Shown here: piece after piece, positions 8,709 through 17,884 of the stretch
Numbering within the stretch: the first letter of the stretch is position 1
Layout: the number at the start of each line of letters is the position of its first letter
Assembly: GCA_964187655.1 (NCBI GenBank)
Contig: CAXLMP010000005.1
Coordinates: 55,828 to 119,827, forward strand
Reading direction: 5' to 3'
Length of the DNA: 64,000 nt
DNA from: Lentimonas sp002292345
GTDB lineage: Bacteria > Verrucomicrobiota > Verrucomicrobiia > Opitutales > Coraliomargaritaceae
Position numbers and translations under genes: made by a program
Notes under the pieces: model-generated
What the model saw: the letters and a program-made list of their open reading frames with translations, nothing else
What the model was told of the DNA's origin: nothing
The model's database searches: none

Positions 8709-9518
8709 TTACAGGCTAGGCACCGCATTCAACAGCTTACGCGTATAGGGATGCTGCGGGTTATTATAAATCTCATCCGACGAGGCTTGCTCAACGATCT
8801 TGCCTTCAGTCATCACCAACACCTGATCGCTAATATGCTCTACCACTGCCAAATCGTGCGCGATGAACAAGTAAGTCAGCCCTAGCTCATCTTGCAGATC
8901 CTGCAGCAAGTTCACGATCTGCGCCTGTACCGACACGTCTAGTGCACTGACTGGCTCGTCACAAATAATGAACTCCGGCTCCACTGCGAGCGCTCGGGCA
9001 ATACCGATGCGTTGCCGCTGGCCGCCACTAAACTGGTGCGGATAGCGCTGCATAAAGTCTGCACCCAAGCCGACCTTCTCCAACAGATCGGCGACGCGTG
9101 CCACCTTCTGAGCTTTCGTCCAATCTTTGAAATGTATATCCAGTGGCTCCGCAATGATGCTGTAAATGGTCATGCGCGGATTGAGCGAACCGAAGGGATC
9201 CTGAAAAATCACTTGAATCTTTTTACGGTATGCAAAAAACGCCGAGCGTGAAAGGTGTGCTAAATCCTGCCCCTCATAACAAATCGTGCCCGCAGAGATT
9301 GGCACCAGTCGTGCAATCGCCCGCCCCGTCGTCGTCTTACCACTGCCACTCTCGCCAACCAGTCCGACAGTCTTACCACGGGGCACATCAAACGACACAC
9401 CGTCCACTGCTTTCACATGATCCACCGTGCGTTGCAGCATGCCACCTTTAATCGGAAAATGCACCTTAAGGTCACGAACGGAAAGGAGTGGCGATTGAGC
9501 TGATGTGGAGTCGGTCAT
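8709..9518 (-). CDS. oppF: Oligopeptide/dipeptide ABC transporter ATP-binding protein (OppF/DppF type)
   Basis: The second ATPase of a peptide importer. Seen: Walker A GESGSGKTT, Q-loop VIFQDPFGSLNP, signature FSGGQRQRIG, Walker B FIICDEPVSALDVS and the switch His in FIAHDLAVVEH. The C-terminal YNNPQHPYTRKLLNAVP is the usual oligo_HPY segment. 269 residues is short for OppF (usually ~330) because the C-terminal extension ends early. It is the last gene of the minus-strand opp cluster, separated from oppD by a ~330-base gap that carries a gene on the other strand. Confidence 0.93.
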   Translation of the reverse strand: MTDSTSAQSPLLSVRDLKVHFPIKGGMLQRTVDHVKAVDGVSFDVPRGKTVGLVGESGSGKTTTGRAIARLVPISAGTICYEGQDLAHLSRSAFFAYRKKIQVIFQDPFGSLNPRMTIYSIIAEPLDIHFKDWTKAQKVARVADLLEKVGLGADFMQRYPHQFSGGQRQRIGIARALAVEPEFIICDEPVSALDVSVQAQIVNLLQDLQDELGLTYLFIAHDLAVVEHISDQVLVMTEGKIVEQASSDEIYNNPQHPYTRKLLNAVPSL

Positions 9519-9625
9519 ATCAATGAATTAGCTAAAATGTGACGTCACAAATGGATTCGCAACCATTGATTCGGATAACAAGTTGCACTTGCCACAAAAA
9601 CACAGACAGCTAACCTAGCAAGACA

Positions 9626-9814
9626 ATGGACTTGAGTGGTTATCAGACAATGGATCCACACCTGCTGGTCGGCGTGGTCAACACTGTGATCCGCAATCAC
9701 TGCGAATCCTTGGACGATCTTTGCAAAACGCACGACCTCGATGCGACCATCCTTATTGAGCGACTCGCAGGCGCTGGCTACCACTACATGCCAGAGCATA
9801 AGCGATTTCGGTAA
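9626..9814 (+). CDS. DUF4250 family small protein
   Basis: A 62-residue protein that matches, from memory, the DUF4250 pattern: DPHLLVGVVNTVIRN near the N-terminus, SLDDLCKTHDLDA in the middle and AGYHYMPEHKRFR at the end. Function unknown; the middle part looks like a small helical, HTH-like unit. It is read on the plus strand inside the otherwise minus-strand opp cluster, between oppD and oppF. It is therefore either an independent gene or a late insertion. No clear Shine-Dalgarno sequence is seen. Confidence 0.75.
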   Translation: MDLSGYQTMDPHLLVGVVNTVIRNHCESLDDLCKTHDLDATILIERLAGAGYHYMPEHKRFR

Positions 9815-9847
9815 AAAGTAGCAGCGACAAGAGTGTCGCTTCTACAA

Positions 9848-10687
9848 TTAATCCAGCGCCATTTCTTTATCAATCGTTGTCAGGCGATGCTGCTTTGCGC
9901 CCAGCTTCGGAATACATGCGATCAACGCTTTGGTATAAGGATGCTGCGGATTATTCAGTACCTCATCCACCGGGCCCTGCTCCACGATCTCGCCGCGAAA
10001 CATTACGATCACCTCATCCGCAAAGCCTTTGACGATTCCGAAATTATGCGTAATTAAGACGATACTCATGCCGAGCTTATCGCGCAGTTCACGAAGTAAA
10101 TCCATGATTTGTGCCTGAATAGTCACATCCAACGCGGTCGTCGGTTCATCCGCAACCAACAGCTTCGGCTCACAGGCCAGCGCCATCGCAATCATCACAC
10201 GCTGCTGCATACCACCACTCATTTCATGCGGATACGCCTGGTAGCGTTGCGCCGCATCGCGAATCCCAACTAGCTCCAGCAACTCCACCACGCGCCCCTT
10301 CACATTCGAAATATCTGGGCGGTGCAATTTGACAGCCTCCGCAATCTGATGACCAACCGTGAAAACCGGATTCAATGAAGCCGATGCCTCTTGAAAGATA
10401 TAGGCGATGCCATTGCCGCGAACTCCTCGAATGGTTTCGCGGTCCATCTCGAGCACATTCTTTCCTTCAAACAGGATCTCACCACTGACGGTGCAGGTTG
10501 GCGCCTCTGGCAACAAGCGTGTGAGCGACATACAAGTCACACTTTTACCACTGCCACTCTCACCGAGAATCGCCACTGTCCTTCCGCCTGCGTCGATTGA
10601 AAAATCGATCCCATGCACCACCTCATTGGAATCACCACGCGAGTGAAAGGCGATTCGCAGATCAGAAACTTTTAATAATTCAGACAT
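9848..10687 (-). CDS. oppD: Oligopeptide/dipeptide ABC transporter ATP-binding protein (OppD/DppD type)
   Basis: First ATPase of the peptide importer, energising the OppB/OppC channel at the inner face of the membrane. Seen: Walker A GESGSGKSVT, Q-loop YIFQEASASLNP, signature MSGGMQQRVMIA, Walker B LLVADEPTTALDVT and LITHNFGIV. In the switch region the usual HD is HN, which is tolerated in this family. The C-terminal oligo_HPY part is NNPQHPYTKAL. The 53 bases separating it from oppC are almost wholly a 7-bp tandem repeat, and there is no Shine-Dalgarno sequence. Confidence 0.94.
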   Translation of the reverse strand: MSELLKVSDLRIAFHSRGDSNEVVHGIDFSIDAGGRTVAILGESGSGKSVTCMSLTRLLPEAPTCTVSGEILFEGKNVLEMDRETIRGVRGNGIAYIFQEASASLNPVFTVGHQIAEAVKLHRPDISNVKGRVVELLELVGIRDAAQRYQAYPHEMSGGMQQRVMIAMALACEPKLLVADEPTTALDVTIQAQIMDLLRELRDKLGMSIVLITHNFGIVKGFADEVIVMFRGEIVEQGPVDEVLNNPQHPYTKALIACIPKLGAKQHRLTTIDKEMALD

Positions 10688-10698
10688 CAGTTCTCATA

Positions 10699-10740
10699 CA
10701 TTCAACATTCAACATTCAACTGACAACGCTCAACTTAAAG
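10699..10740 (-). repeat. Heptamer-phased repeat filling the oppC-oppD gap
   Basis: Six 7-base units on the plus strand: CATTCAA three times, then CTGACAA, CGCTCAA and CTTAAAG. It starts 11 bases upstream of the oppD start codon and ends at the oppC stop. The same 7-base phasing with related TCAAC content occurs before metY (44841-44881), so this is a recurrent leader type rather than a chance event. Confidence 0.8.
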
Positions 10741-11793
10741 CTAGCGTGTTTTCATTTTTGGATCGACCACATCGCGCAGCACATCGCCAAGCACGTTGTA
10801 AGCAATCACTGTGATGAAGATCGCAAAGCCTGGCGTCAATAGCCACCAGAAGTTCAAATAAAACACCTTTACATCCTGCGCTTGCGAGAGCATCAGCCCC
10901 CACGATGCGGAGGGTTCTTGAATGCCTAGCCCCAAAAATGACAGAGCCGCTTCACCTAGGATATAGCCAGGGATCGAGAGGGTCGCGGCCACCAACAAAT
11001 AACTCACCAAGTTGGGTAAAATATGCTTCCGTAAAATCACCACAGGCGACTGCCCCATACTTTCAGCCGCCATCACATATTGATTTTGGCGGAGAGAGAG
11101 TGTCATACCCCGCAGCACACGCGCCGTGCCAGCCCAACCGATTAAAGACAGAATTAGAATAATCACGAAAAACATCTGATCGGAAGCGAAGTGCGGCGCC
11201 AGCGCAGAGCGTAGCGCTAATAACAAATAGAGCCCCGGCATCGCCATCATAAATTCGACTAAGCGCATCGCTACAAAATCCATTCGACCACCAAAGTAAC
11301 CGCTCAAGCCACCGACTAGGAATCCGAGTGTCGTGGTAATCGTGATACCTAATAGCCCGATGAACAGCGACACGCGGGAGCCAAAAATCAACCGCGAGAA
11401 CACATCACGCCCAGTTGAATCACTACCGAGCAGATACACTCGACCAGCGTCGTCTTGGATCGTGAACAAATGACGCTGCGTCTTAAACAGCCCTAAAAAA
11501 CGATATTCAAAGCCCTTACCAAAGAAATGGATTGGATACCCCTGCCCCACGACTTTTTTATACTTCGCTTCGGTCGGATCGACTAATTCGTAAGCCTGAA
11601 CTTGCAAGCCACCATCTTGAAAGATCAACGCTGTGGGCGGATGGTACGTACGCTCTAAGTCTTGTTCATTGGTCGCATACGGCGCAAAGAAATCCGCAAA
11701 GACCGCCGCCGCATACAAGGCAACCAAGACCGCTGCCGACACTGCCCCCAAGGGACGCCGCAGTACTTCTCGAAATATACTGAAGATGATCAT
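10741..11793 (-). CDS. oppC: Peptide ABC transporter permease (OppC/DppC type)
   Basis: An inner-membrane channel subunit of the peptide importer. Seen: an N-terminal transmembrane helix after RRPLGAVS, a periplasmic loop of roughly 90 residues, then five more hydrophobic helices. The cytoplasmic EAA loop reads EAALSFLGLGIQEPSASWG, with the typical GxxxxxxxxP spacing. 350 residues is slightly long because of the periplasmic loop. One base separates it from oppB upstream, so they are translated together. Confidence 0.94.
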   Translation of the reverse strand: MIIFSIFREVLRRPLGAVSAAVLVALYAAAVFADFFAPYATNEQDLERTYHPPTALIFQDGGLQVQAYELVDPTEAKYKKVVGQGYPIHFFGKGFEYRFLGLFKTQRHLFTIQDDAGRVYLLGSDSTGRDVFSRLIFGSRVSLFIGLLGITITTTLGFLVGGLSGYFGGRMDFVAMRLVEFMMAMPGLYLLLALRSALAPHFASDQMFFVIILILSLIGWAGTARVLRGMTLSLRQNQYVMAAESMGQSPVVILRKHILPNLVSYLLVAATLSIPGYILGEAALSFLGLGIQEPSASWGLMLSQAQDVKVFYLNFWWLLTPGFAIFITVIAYNVLGDVLRDVVDPKMKTR

Positions 11794-11794
11794 T

Positions 11795-12769
11795 CTACTT
11801 TTTCTTCTCCAATCGAATACGCGGATCTGACCACGCTAATAAAATGTCTGCCAACAGGTTTCCCAGCACCAGCATCGAGCACCCCATCATCACCGAAGCC
11901 AATACCACAAACTGGTCTTCTCGGAGAATCGACTGATACATCAACTGACCAATCCCAGGATATTGCAGTACAATCTCAACCATCAGGGCACCGCTTAATA
12001 GCCCTGAGAATGCGAAACCAAATGAACTCACCAGTGGATTGATCGCATTTCGCAAGATGTGCTTAAAAATCACCGCAAATTCACTTAAGCCCTTCGCCCG
12101 CGCCGTCGTCACGTACTCCGCGAGCATCGTATCGAGGAAATTAGCCCGCATAATTCGCATGATACTTGCGATCGAACCAATCCCGAGTGCCAAGGTCGGT
12201 AAAATTAAGTGATACGCACGGTCGCCGACCTTTCCAAACCAGTTCAGATAATCATACTCAATTGAAGTGGCACCTCCCAACGGGAACCACCCCGTTTGTG
12301 CAGCAACAAAGACAAACAACAACGCGAGAAAGAATTCAGGAATCGAAAGCGCCGCATACGCCAACGCCGAAGCGATACGATCAAAAATTGAATCCTTATA
12401 AACTGCCGCCAAGACACCAAGCGGAATCGCAATACTCCAGGCGAATACAAATGCGCTCACTGACAGTAGCAAAGTCGCCCACAGGCGTTGTCCGATCAGA
12501 TCGACAACCGGCAATTTATAAGCCCACGAATGCCCCAAGTTGCCTTGCGCAACATTGCCCAACCATTTCCAGTATTGCACATACCACGGACGATCTAATC
12601 CAAACTCGATTTCAATCGCTTGGATTAACTCTGCTGGCACATCACGTTGCGCTTTGACTGGCGTCAGAAAGTCTCCGGGTGCGAGACTCATCAAAATAAA
12701 CACCAGCATCGTGATTCCTAGGAGCAAAGGAATCAGCGAGAGCAATCGTCTGAAAATAAATGCGCTCAT
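11795..12769 (-). CDS. oppB: Peptide ABC transporter permease (OppB/DppB type)
   Basis: The second channel subunit of the peptide importer. Seen: an N-terminal helix beginning MSAFIFRRLLSLIPLL, six predicted membrane segments, and the EAA-type loop TTARAKGLSEFAVIFKHILRNA, typical of OppB. ATG 12769 overlaps the oppA stop in an ATGA arrangement, which decides the start; an in-frame extension to 12844 lies inside oppA and lacks family resemblance. 324 residues, normal. Confidence 0.94.
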   Translation of the reverse strand: MSAFIFRRLLSLIPLLLGITMLVFILMSLAPGDFLTPVKAQRDVPAELIQAIEIEFGLDRPWYVQYWKWLGNVAQGNLGHSWAYKLPVVDLIGQRLWATLLLSVSAFVFAWSIAIPLGVLAAVYKDSIFDRIASALAYAALSIPEFFLALLFVFVAAQTGWFPLGGATSIEYDYLNWFGKVGDRAYHLILPTLALGIGSIASIMRIMRANFLDTMLAEYVTTARAKGLSEFAVIFKHILRNAINPLVSSFGFAFSGLLSGALMVEIVLQYPGIGQLMYQSILREDQFVVLASVMMGCSMLVLGNLLADILLAWSDPRIRLEKKK

Positions 12770-14616
12770 GGATTCGGCTCCGCCCACAGTGATTCTTGGT
12801 TCCAAGTCACCCCACCGAGCGGAGTGGGATCCACATTCTGCCATCGGTTACGATAGCCGACAAAGTCCTTTGGGCTGACTAGAAAGATCAGCGGCTGTTG
12901 CTCAGCTAGAATTTCCTGCACCTCGAAAAAATACTTCTTACGCACCTCAACATCAGTATGCCGACCAATTTCACGCATCAGCGCATCAATGCGAGCCTCC
13001 CACTCGGTCGCAGGCTCAACCTGTTGCGGATACCATTGATGTAAGCGACCACCACTCATCAATATATCTTTACCCGCATAAGGATCTGGTGCACCACCGC
13101 CAAGACCAAGCATGCACGCCTCATAATCAAACGAATCCGATGTCTTATTAATGATTGTATTAAAATCTAAGAACTGCAGTTCGACGTCGATACCAAGCGC
13201 TGCCATGTTCTCCTTAAACACCGTGGCCATCTCGACACGTAGTCCACTACTCGAGTTCGTCATCAATGAAAACTCGATTGAATTGCCAAGCGGATCTTTC
13301 AACTGACCCGCTTCTAAAGTGAATCCCATTTCAGCAAATAACTGTAGCGAGGTCTCCGGCGAGTAAGGGTATTTTCGAATTGCATCATTATACCACAATT
13401 TGCGTTTAGGCGATACGTAGCCATGCAAAATATCGGCGCGATTAAAATACACCCCACGAACAATGCCTTCGCGATTAATGCCATGCGAAATCGCTTGTCG
13501 GAACCGCTGATCTGAAAACCACTTGAACTTATATGGCTCAACATACGCAACGCCCTCGGCATTCTGCCCTGGATTTAAATTAAACCAAATAAAATTCGTC
13601 TGACTCGATGGCCCCATATCGAGCACGGTATAGTCGAAGCGTTCCTCTCCCCGCTTCACCCAAGCGACATTATCAGGGCCGATTGATTCGAAATCGGTCA
13701 AGCCCTGCGCAAAGGCAACATTACTACTATTCTGATCCTGCACGATTTTGGTAATCACCCGCGCCACATAAGGTAGTCGCTGTCCCTTTGTATTTACCTT
13801 CCAATAATTTGGGTTCTTCGCAAATACGATGCGTTCTCCAGGACGATACGATTCGAGTACAAACATGTTTAAACCCACAATTTTCCATGGCTCATTGATG
13901 GCCGTTTCCACACTCCACTGATCCATCAAGGTGCCGTCATCAAAAGACATTTGTAATATATGTTTGGGTAAAATCTCCTCACCACCACCAAACAATAGAA
14001 AAGGCGCATACACCTCTGGAGTCGTGAAGCGTACCGTATAATCGTCTAGTTTCTCAACCAGAGGCTCTTGCCCATTAATAAGCTGTCCAAAAGTAGATCG
14101 CGAACTGTAGCGATATTTCACACGACCGTTTTCATCTAGCACGGGCTCGCCGGAATCAACATCCAGCTGTTTCGCAAAAAAACAGTCCCAGGTAAACAGG
14201 ACATCATCTGCGGTAAACGGCTGGCCATCGCTCCAATGAATTCCACGCCGCAAATGAAAGGTATACTGAAGATTGTCTGCCGAGATCTCCCATGACTTGG
14301 CAAGATTCGGGATCACTTCACCAGTATTAGGGTCCAGCGTGATTAACCCTTCCAAAATACGCCCAATCACTGCCGATCCTGCCAGGGTCTCATTGACCAG
14401 AGGATTGACCGTCGCCAAATCACCCGCAAGCGTTTCGACAATATTTGAGTCAAACTCCCCAGATGGAAAATCGACCACCAACGCATCTACGGGAATCGGA
14501 GCCACGACACTGCTCGATGGTCGCTGCTGCTCGGAGCCACATCCAGACAAAATCAGCGACGCAGCCAACAGCAGCTGTAATTGTGGTGCAAATATGTCGC
14601 CAGGATAGAGTGCCAT
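12766..14616 (-). CDS. oppA: Peptide-binding lipoprotein of ABC transporter (SBP family 5)
   Basis: Extracytoplasmic solute-binding protein that captures peptides and delivers them to OppBC. Seen: a hydrophobic signal segment with lipobox LSGC (Cys26), and the family 5 signature region LAKSWEISADNLQYTFHLR with GIHWSDGQPFTADDV. The C-terminal part has PLIFLVSPKDF. 616 residues, in the usual upper range. The start codon has a reasonable ribosome site (TAAGG about 9 bases upstream), although the signal peptide lacks N-terminal Lys/Arg. It heads the minus-strand operon oppA-B-C-D(-F). Confidence 0.93.
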   Translation of the reverse strand: MALYPGDIFAPQLQLLLAASLILSGCGSEQQRPSSSVVAPIPVDALVVDFPSGEFDSNIVETLAGDLATVNPLVNETLAGSAVIGRILEGLITLDPNTGEVIPNLAKSWEISADNLQYTFHLRRGIHWSDGQPFTADDVLFTWDCFFAKQLDVDSGEPVLDENGRVKYRYSSRSTFGQLINGQEPLVEKLDDYTVRFTTPEVYAPFLLFGGGEEILPKHILQMSFDDGTLMDQWSVETAINEPWKIVGLNMFVLESYRPGERIVFAKNPNYWKVNTKGQRLPYVARVITKIVQDQNSSNVAFAQGLTDFESIGPDNVAWVKRGEERFDYTVLDMGPSSQTNFIWFNLNPGQNAEGVAYVEPYKFKWFSDQRFRQAISHGINREGIVRGVYFNRADILHGYVSPKRKLWYNDAIRKYPYSPETSLQLFAEMGFTLEAGQLKDPLGNSIEFSLMTNSSSGLRVEMATVFKENMAALGIDVELQFLDFNTIINKTSDSFDYEACMLGLGGGAPDPYAGKDILMSGGRLHQWYPQQVEPATEWEARIDALMREIGRHTDVEVRKKYFFEVQEILAEQQPLIFLVSPKDFVGYRNRWQNVDPTPLGGVTWNQESLWAEPNP

Positions 14617-14709
14617 GTAAAAACCTTACCAAAGCGCTCTCCCTCGTTTGTTCAACGCTTTTTGTGGGCGATTCAAACCCAGCAGAAAGATCGTCTGGCA
14701 AAGCACGGC

Positions 14710-14746
14710 TTGACAATGATCAATTGTTCACCTAAACAAGTGAACA
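14710..14746 (+). promoter_or_regulatory. lexA promoter with overlapping SOS box
   Basis: TTGACA at 14710-14715 and TAAACA at 14733-14738, separated by 17 bases, form a good sigma-70-type promoter. TGTTC-ACCT-AAACA at 14725-14738 matches the published Verrucomicrobia LexA box TGTTC-N4-GAACA with one mismatch and covers the -10. A further GAACA (14742-14746) gives a second, 22-bp dyad TGTTCAC-N8-GTGAACA. Binding would block polymerase, as expected for autorepression. The predicted transcript starts only a few bases before the ATG. Confidence 0.75.
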
Positions 14747-14748
14747 CT

Positions 14749-15390
14749 ATGAAAGATCTCACAACTCGACAGCAAGAAATCCTCACTTTTATCGAGCATT
14801 ACGAATGGCGCAACGGCTTCTGGCCGAGCATTCGTGACATCCAAGAGCAGTTCGGCTTTGCCAGCACCAATGCCGTGATGGGCCATCTTCGTGCACTTGA
14901 GAAAAAGGAAATGATTGAGCGCATCCCTGGTCAGGCACGGACTTTTCGCATCAACCGTCCAGATGCACCCGAAAAACCCGAAATTCCAGAGGACGCTACC
15001 GAGGTGGTCGATATTCCCGTCATGGGTGACATTGCCGCGGGCTATCCCGATCGTGTGGAACCCGCAGGTGAGATTGGTCGCTTACAAGTCGACATTCAGA
15101 GCGCAGGCTTTTCTAGCCGTCGTCGTAGCTTCGCCCTTCAAGTGCGAGGCGAAAGTATGGTCGATGCCGAAATTTATGATGGTGACATGGTCATCATTGA
15201 GCCACGCGATGCCTATGATGGCGACATCGTCGCGGCACTCATCGATGGCGAAACAACGCTCAAACGCTACATCCAAAAAGGTGGTGAACCACCCTACCTC
15301 AAGGCGGAAAATAAATTTTACCCAGAGCTTTACCCTGTGACTGAACTCTGCGTGCAGGGCGTCGCTAAAGCAGTCGTCCGCAGTTTGTAG
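14749..15390 (+). CDS. lexA: LexA repressor
   Basis: SOS-response repressor and self-cleaving serine protease. Seen: a winged helix at residues 1-65 (DLTTRQQEIL, WPSIRDIQEQFGF as recognition region, GHLRALEKKEMIER), the cleavage site Ala97-Gly98 in DIAAGYP, catalytic Ser136 in VRGESM and Lys172 in TLKRY. 213 residues is normal. ATG 14749 is chosen because it begins the winged helix and sits directly after the promoter/SOS box; the longer frame to 14581 would start inside the divergent oppA leader. No ribosome site is visible, so translation may be near-leaderless. Confidence 0.96.
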   Translation: MKDLTTRQQEILTFIEHYEWRNGFWPSIRDIQEQFGFASTNAVMGHLRALEKKEMIERIPGQARTFRINRPDAPEKPEIPEDATEVVDIPVMGDIAAGYPDRVEPAGEIGRLQVDIQSAGFSSRRRSFALQVRGESMVDAEIYDGDMVIIEPRDAYDGDIVAALIDGETTLKRYIQKGGEPPYLKAENKFYPELYPVTELCVQGVAKAVVRSL

Positions 15391-15524
15391 ATTGTTGAAA
15401 ATCGTGGCGTTGCGAACGTGGTGCTTTGCACAGTTAAGGCGATTTTAATCGAACGGCAGAAAACTGCGACACTCTCAGTTGCATCTACGCGTTTTACCCA
15501 GCTAAAGCGGTTTCCGACGAAGCG

Positions 15525-16274
15525 CTAATACAAATTGGCCTTCAGGCGTTTTCGGATACGTAATAATCCAGCGATCATCCCCCATGCATCGCGTAGCGGC
15601 TTAACCTTACCTCCGGGCATCTCCTGCCATGGAATACGTAACTCCTCGACGCGACAGCCCTGCGCCTGTAGCGCAACTAGTAACTCAACATCGAACACAA
15701 AGCCGCGCTCCATCAACTGCTGCGATACTGCACGATACGCCGCTGCGGGAATTACTTTTGCACCACACTGCGTATCCTCAAATTCAATACCCACCAAGCC
15801 ATGCACCAATTTAGAAAACATGCGGAAACAAAGCAATCGCAGCCACGGACGCTGTACCGGTGTTTCCACTGAGTCATGACGAACACCAACAACACCGACA
15901 CCAGGACCACACTGGCACGCATGCCTAAGTAAACGAAGGGTTGACGGAGCATCCACCGCACCATCAGCGTCGACAAAGGCCAACAGGTCGGCATCAGAAC
16001 ATGCAGACCACGCCTGATAAACCGCACCGCCCTTTCGCGAACGCTCGGCAAACAGCATTACTTCGACATCCGCATAGACGACCGAAAAGCACTCAACCAA
16101 GGCTGAGATTTTAGCTTGCTCCAGCTTGGACGAACCATCATCCGCCACGATCCAACGCACCGGCAAACCAGACTTCGAAAGCGCCTGAGCCAACTTCGGG
16201 CCAAACAACTCCAACCGTTTGCAGTCGTTCCAAACTGGAGTCACCAATACAATTTGTTGTTCTAAGGAAGGCAC
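15525..16274 (-). CDS. Family 2 glycosyltransferase (dolichol-phosphate-mannose synthase-like)
   Basis: A 249-residue GT2 enzyme transferring a sugar from a nucleotide donor, probably to a polyprenyl phosphate. Seen: a GT-A fold with VTPVWND at the N-terminus, IVADDGSS, the donor-binding FVDADGAVDAPS and a DTQCGAKV acceptor-side motif like that in DPM1-type enzymes. There are no transmembrane helices. It is divergent from the GT39-like gene at 16367, 92 bases away, so the two may serve one glycan pathway. The sugar is unknown. Confidence 0.88.
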   Translation of the reverse strand: MPSLEQQIVLVTPVWNDCKRLELFGPKLAQALSKSGLPVRWIVADDGSSKLEQAKISALVECFSVVYADVEVMLFAERSRKGGAVYQAWSACSDADLLAFVDADGAVDAPSTLRLLRHACQCGPGVGVVGVRHDSVETPVQRPWLRLLCFRMFSKLVHGLVGIEFEDTQCGAKVIPAAAYRAVSQQLMERGFVFDVELLVALQAQGCRVEELRIPWQEMPGGKVKPLRDAWGMIAGLLRIRKRLKANLY

Positions 16275-16366
16275 AGTTGATAAGTAATAGTGACTACAGA
16301 ATCAACACAACGGCAAAGCAAGATTGCAGCCGGCAAATAAATCGCTTCATATAGAGCCACCTCACA

Positions 16367-17884
16367 ATGTCGCAACGCCTTCTTATAATAGTCACATGGA
16401 TCGGTATCGTTATACTCTCGTTAACGTTACGCCTGCATAACTTAGAAAAACGTCCGATCCACGCCGACGAGGCGACCGGCGCACGCATTCTTGCACGTCA
16501 ATTAGCTGGCGAGGACTACCAATTTGACCCACAGCATTTCCATGGCCCGCTACTCAGCCTAAGTTCGCTGCCCATCGCACGCAGCCGATCTGAAACCTCC
16601 TGGAGCGAACTATCCACAACCACTTTGCGTCTCGGCGCTGCCATTGCCGGCCTACTAGTGGTTTTTACTCCGCTACTATGGAGACGATCCATCGGATCAT
16701 GGGGTGCATTGGCCGCCGCCGCACTGCTAGCGAGTTCACCGCTGATGGTGTATTACAACCGCATGTATATCCATGAGAGCTTACTAACGCTCTTTGCTAT
16801 GCTGGCCTGTGCAGCAGTCTTTCGCCTTAGCCAACAACCGAGTAAGCGCATCGGCATCGCTTCAGGGCTCTGCATCGGCCTCATGTTTGCCACCAAAGAA
16901 ACCTTCGCCATCTCGATACTCGCGTGGCTACCGGCCGTTGGTATCTGCTACAGGAGACAACCAAAAAATGACGCGCGACATCTCTACCCCAACCTTCGCC
17001 TCTATCTATTGCCCAGTGTATTGTTAGCGATCACCGCAGCAATCACCGCCGCTTACTTTTACAGCGATGGCTTTCGCTCCATGCAAGGGAGCATTGACGC
17101 AGTGCGTACTTATTTTGTTTACGAGACCAGCGCTGGCCACGAAAAAGGACTGGGCTATTACTTCGAGCTGCTGTTATGGCCAAAGCAACAGCTCGGTATT
17201 TGGTGGACCGAAGCACTGATCGGGCTACTTGCATTGTTCGCGATCGCCTTCGCCGTAGTGAAACGTGTGCCCAACCCTGCGGTTCTATTCCTAGCCGTCG
17301 CTACGGTATGCCACTGCATTATTTACAGCTGCATCGGCTATAAAACCCCTTGGCTCATGATGGTGCCGTGGGCACATGCCTGCCTCCTCGCGGGCTATGC
17401 CTTTGGCTATTTACCTGATTTGAAAATAAAGTCCCGCATTATACTCTCATTACTGTTAGTCACTGGACTCGCCTATCAGACCAAACAAAGTATTTATGCC
17501 AGCGGCCGCCTAGCTAATGACAGCCGCAATCCTTATGCTTATGTGCCTACCAGTACAGACGCACCAAAAATCGAAATCTGGCTACACGATTTGCGGGCGT
17601 TAGCCGATTCGCCAGTACTCTCCCCCATCGCCGTAATCGGTCAAGAGTATTGGCCACTGCCGTGGTATTTACGCACTTTCGGAACCATTGGCTACTGGCC
17701 GACTCCGATTCAAGGCATCACGGACTTACCAATCATCTTCGCGATGCCCGCACAGGATAACGCCTGCAATGATTTACTCGGGACCACCCACACTAAACTC
17801 CCGCGCGGCTTACGCGCAAACGTCGCCGTCACACTTTATTTACGCAACGACATCTGGCAGCAATGGATGCACACCGACGAATAA
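16367..17884 (+). CDS. Agl23/TIGR03663-type membrane glycosyltransferase (GT39-like)
   Basis: A polytopic membrane protein of 505 residues resembling the TIGR03663 'flippase activity-associated protein Agl23' group, related to PMT/ArnT enzymes that use lipid-linked sugars. Seen: the first external loop HADEATGARIL with the acidic pair typical of GT-C catalysis, FHGPLLSL shortly after, and about ten hydrophobic helices. Substrate and acceptor are unknown. Its stop overlaps the ATG of the ApbE-like gene by one base (TAATG), so the two are translationally coupled. Confidence 0.8.
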   Translation: MSQRLLIIVTWIGIVILSLTLRLHNLEKRPIHADEATGARILARQLAGEDYQFDPQHFHGPLLSLSSLPIARSRSETSWSELSTTTLRLGAAIAGLLVVFTPLLWRRSIGSWGALAAAALLASSPLMVYYNRMYIHESLLTLFAMLACAAVFRLSQQPSKRIGIASGLCIGLMFATKETFAISILAWLPAVGICYRRQPKNDARHLYPNLRLYLLPSVLLAITAAITAAYFYSDGFRSMQGSIDAVRTYFVYETSAGHEKGLGYYFELLLWPKQQLGIWWTEALIGLLALFAIAFAVVKRVPNPAVLFLAVATVCHCIIYSCIGYKTPWLMMVPWAHACLLAGYAFGYLPDLKIKSRIILSLLLVTGLAYQTKQSIYASGRLANDSRNPYAYVPTSTDAPKIEIWLHDLRALADSPVLSPIAVIGQEYWPLPWYLRTFGTIGYWPTPIQGITDLPIIFAMPAQDNACNDLLGTTHTKLPRGLRANVAVTLYLRNDIWQQWMHTDE

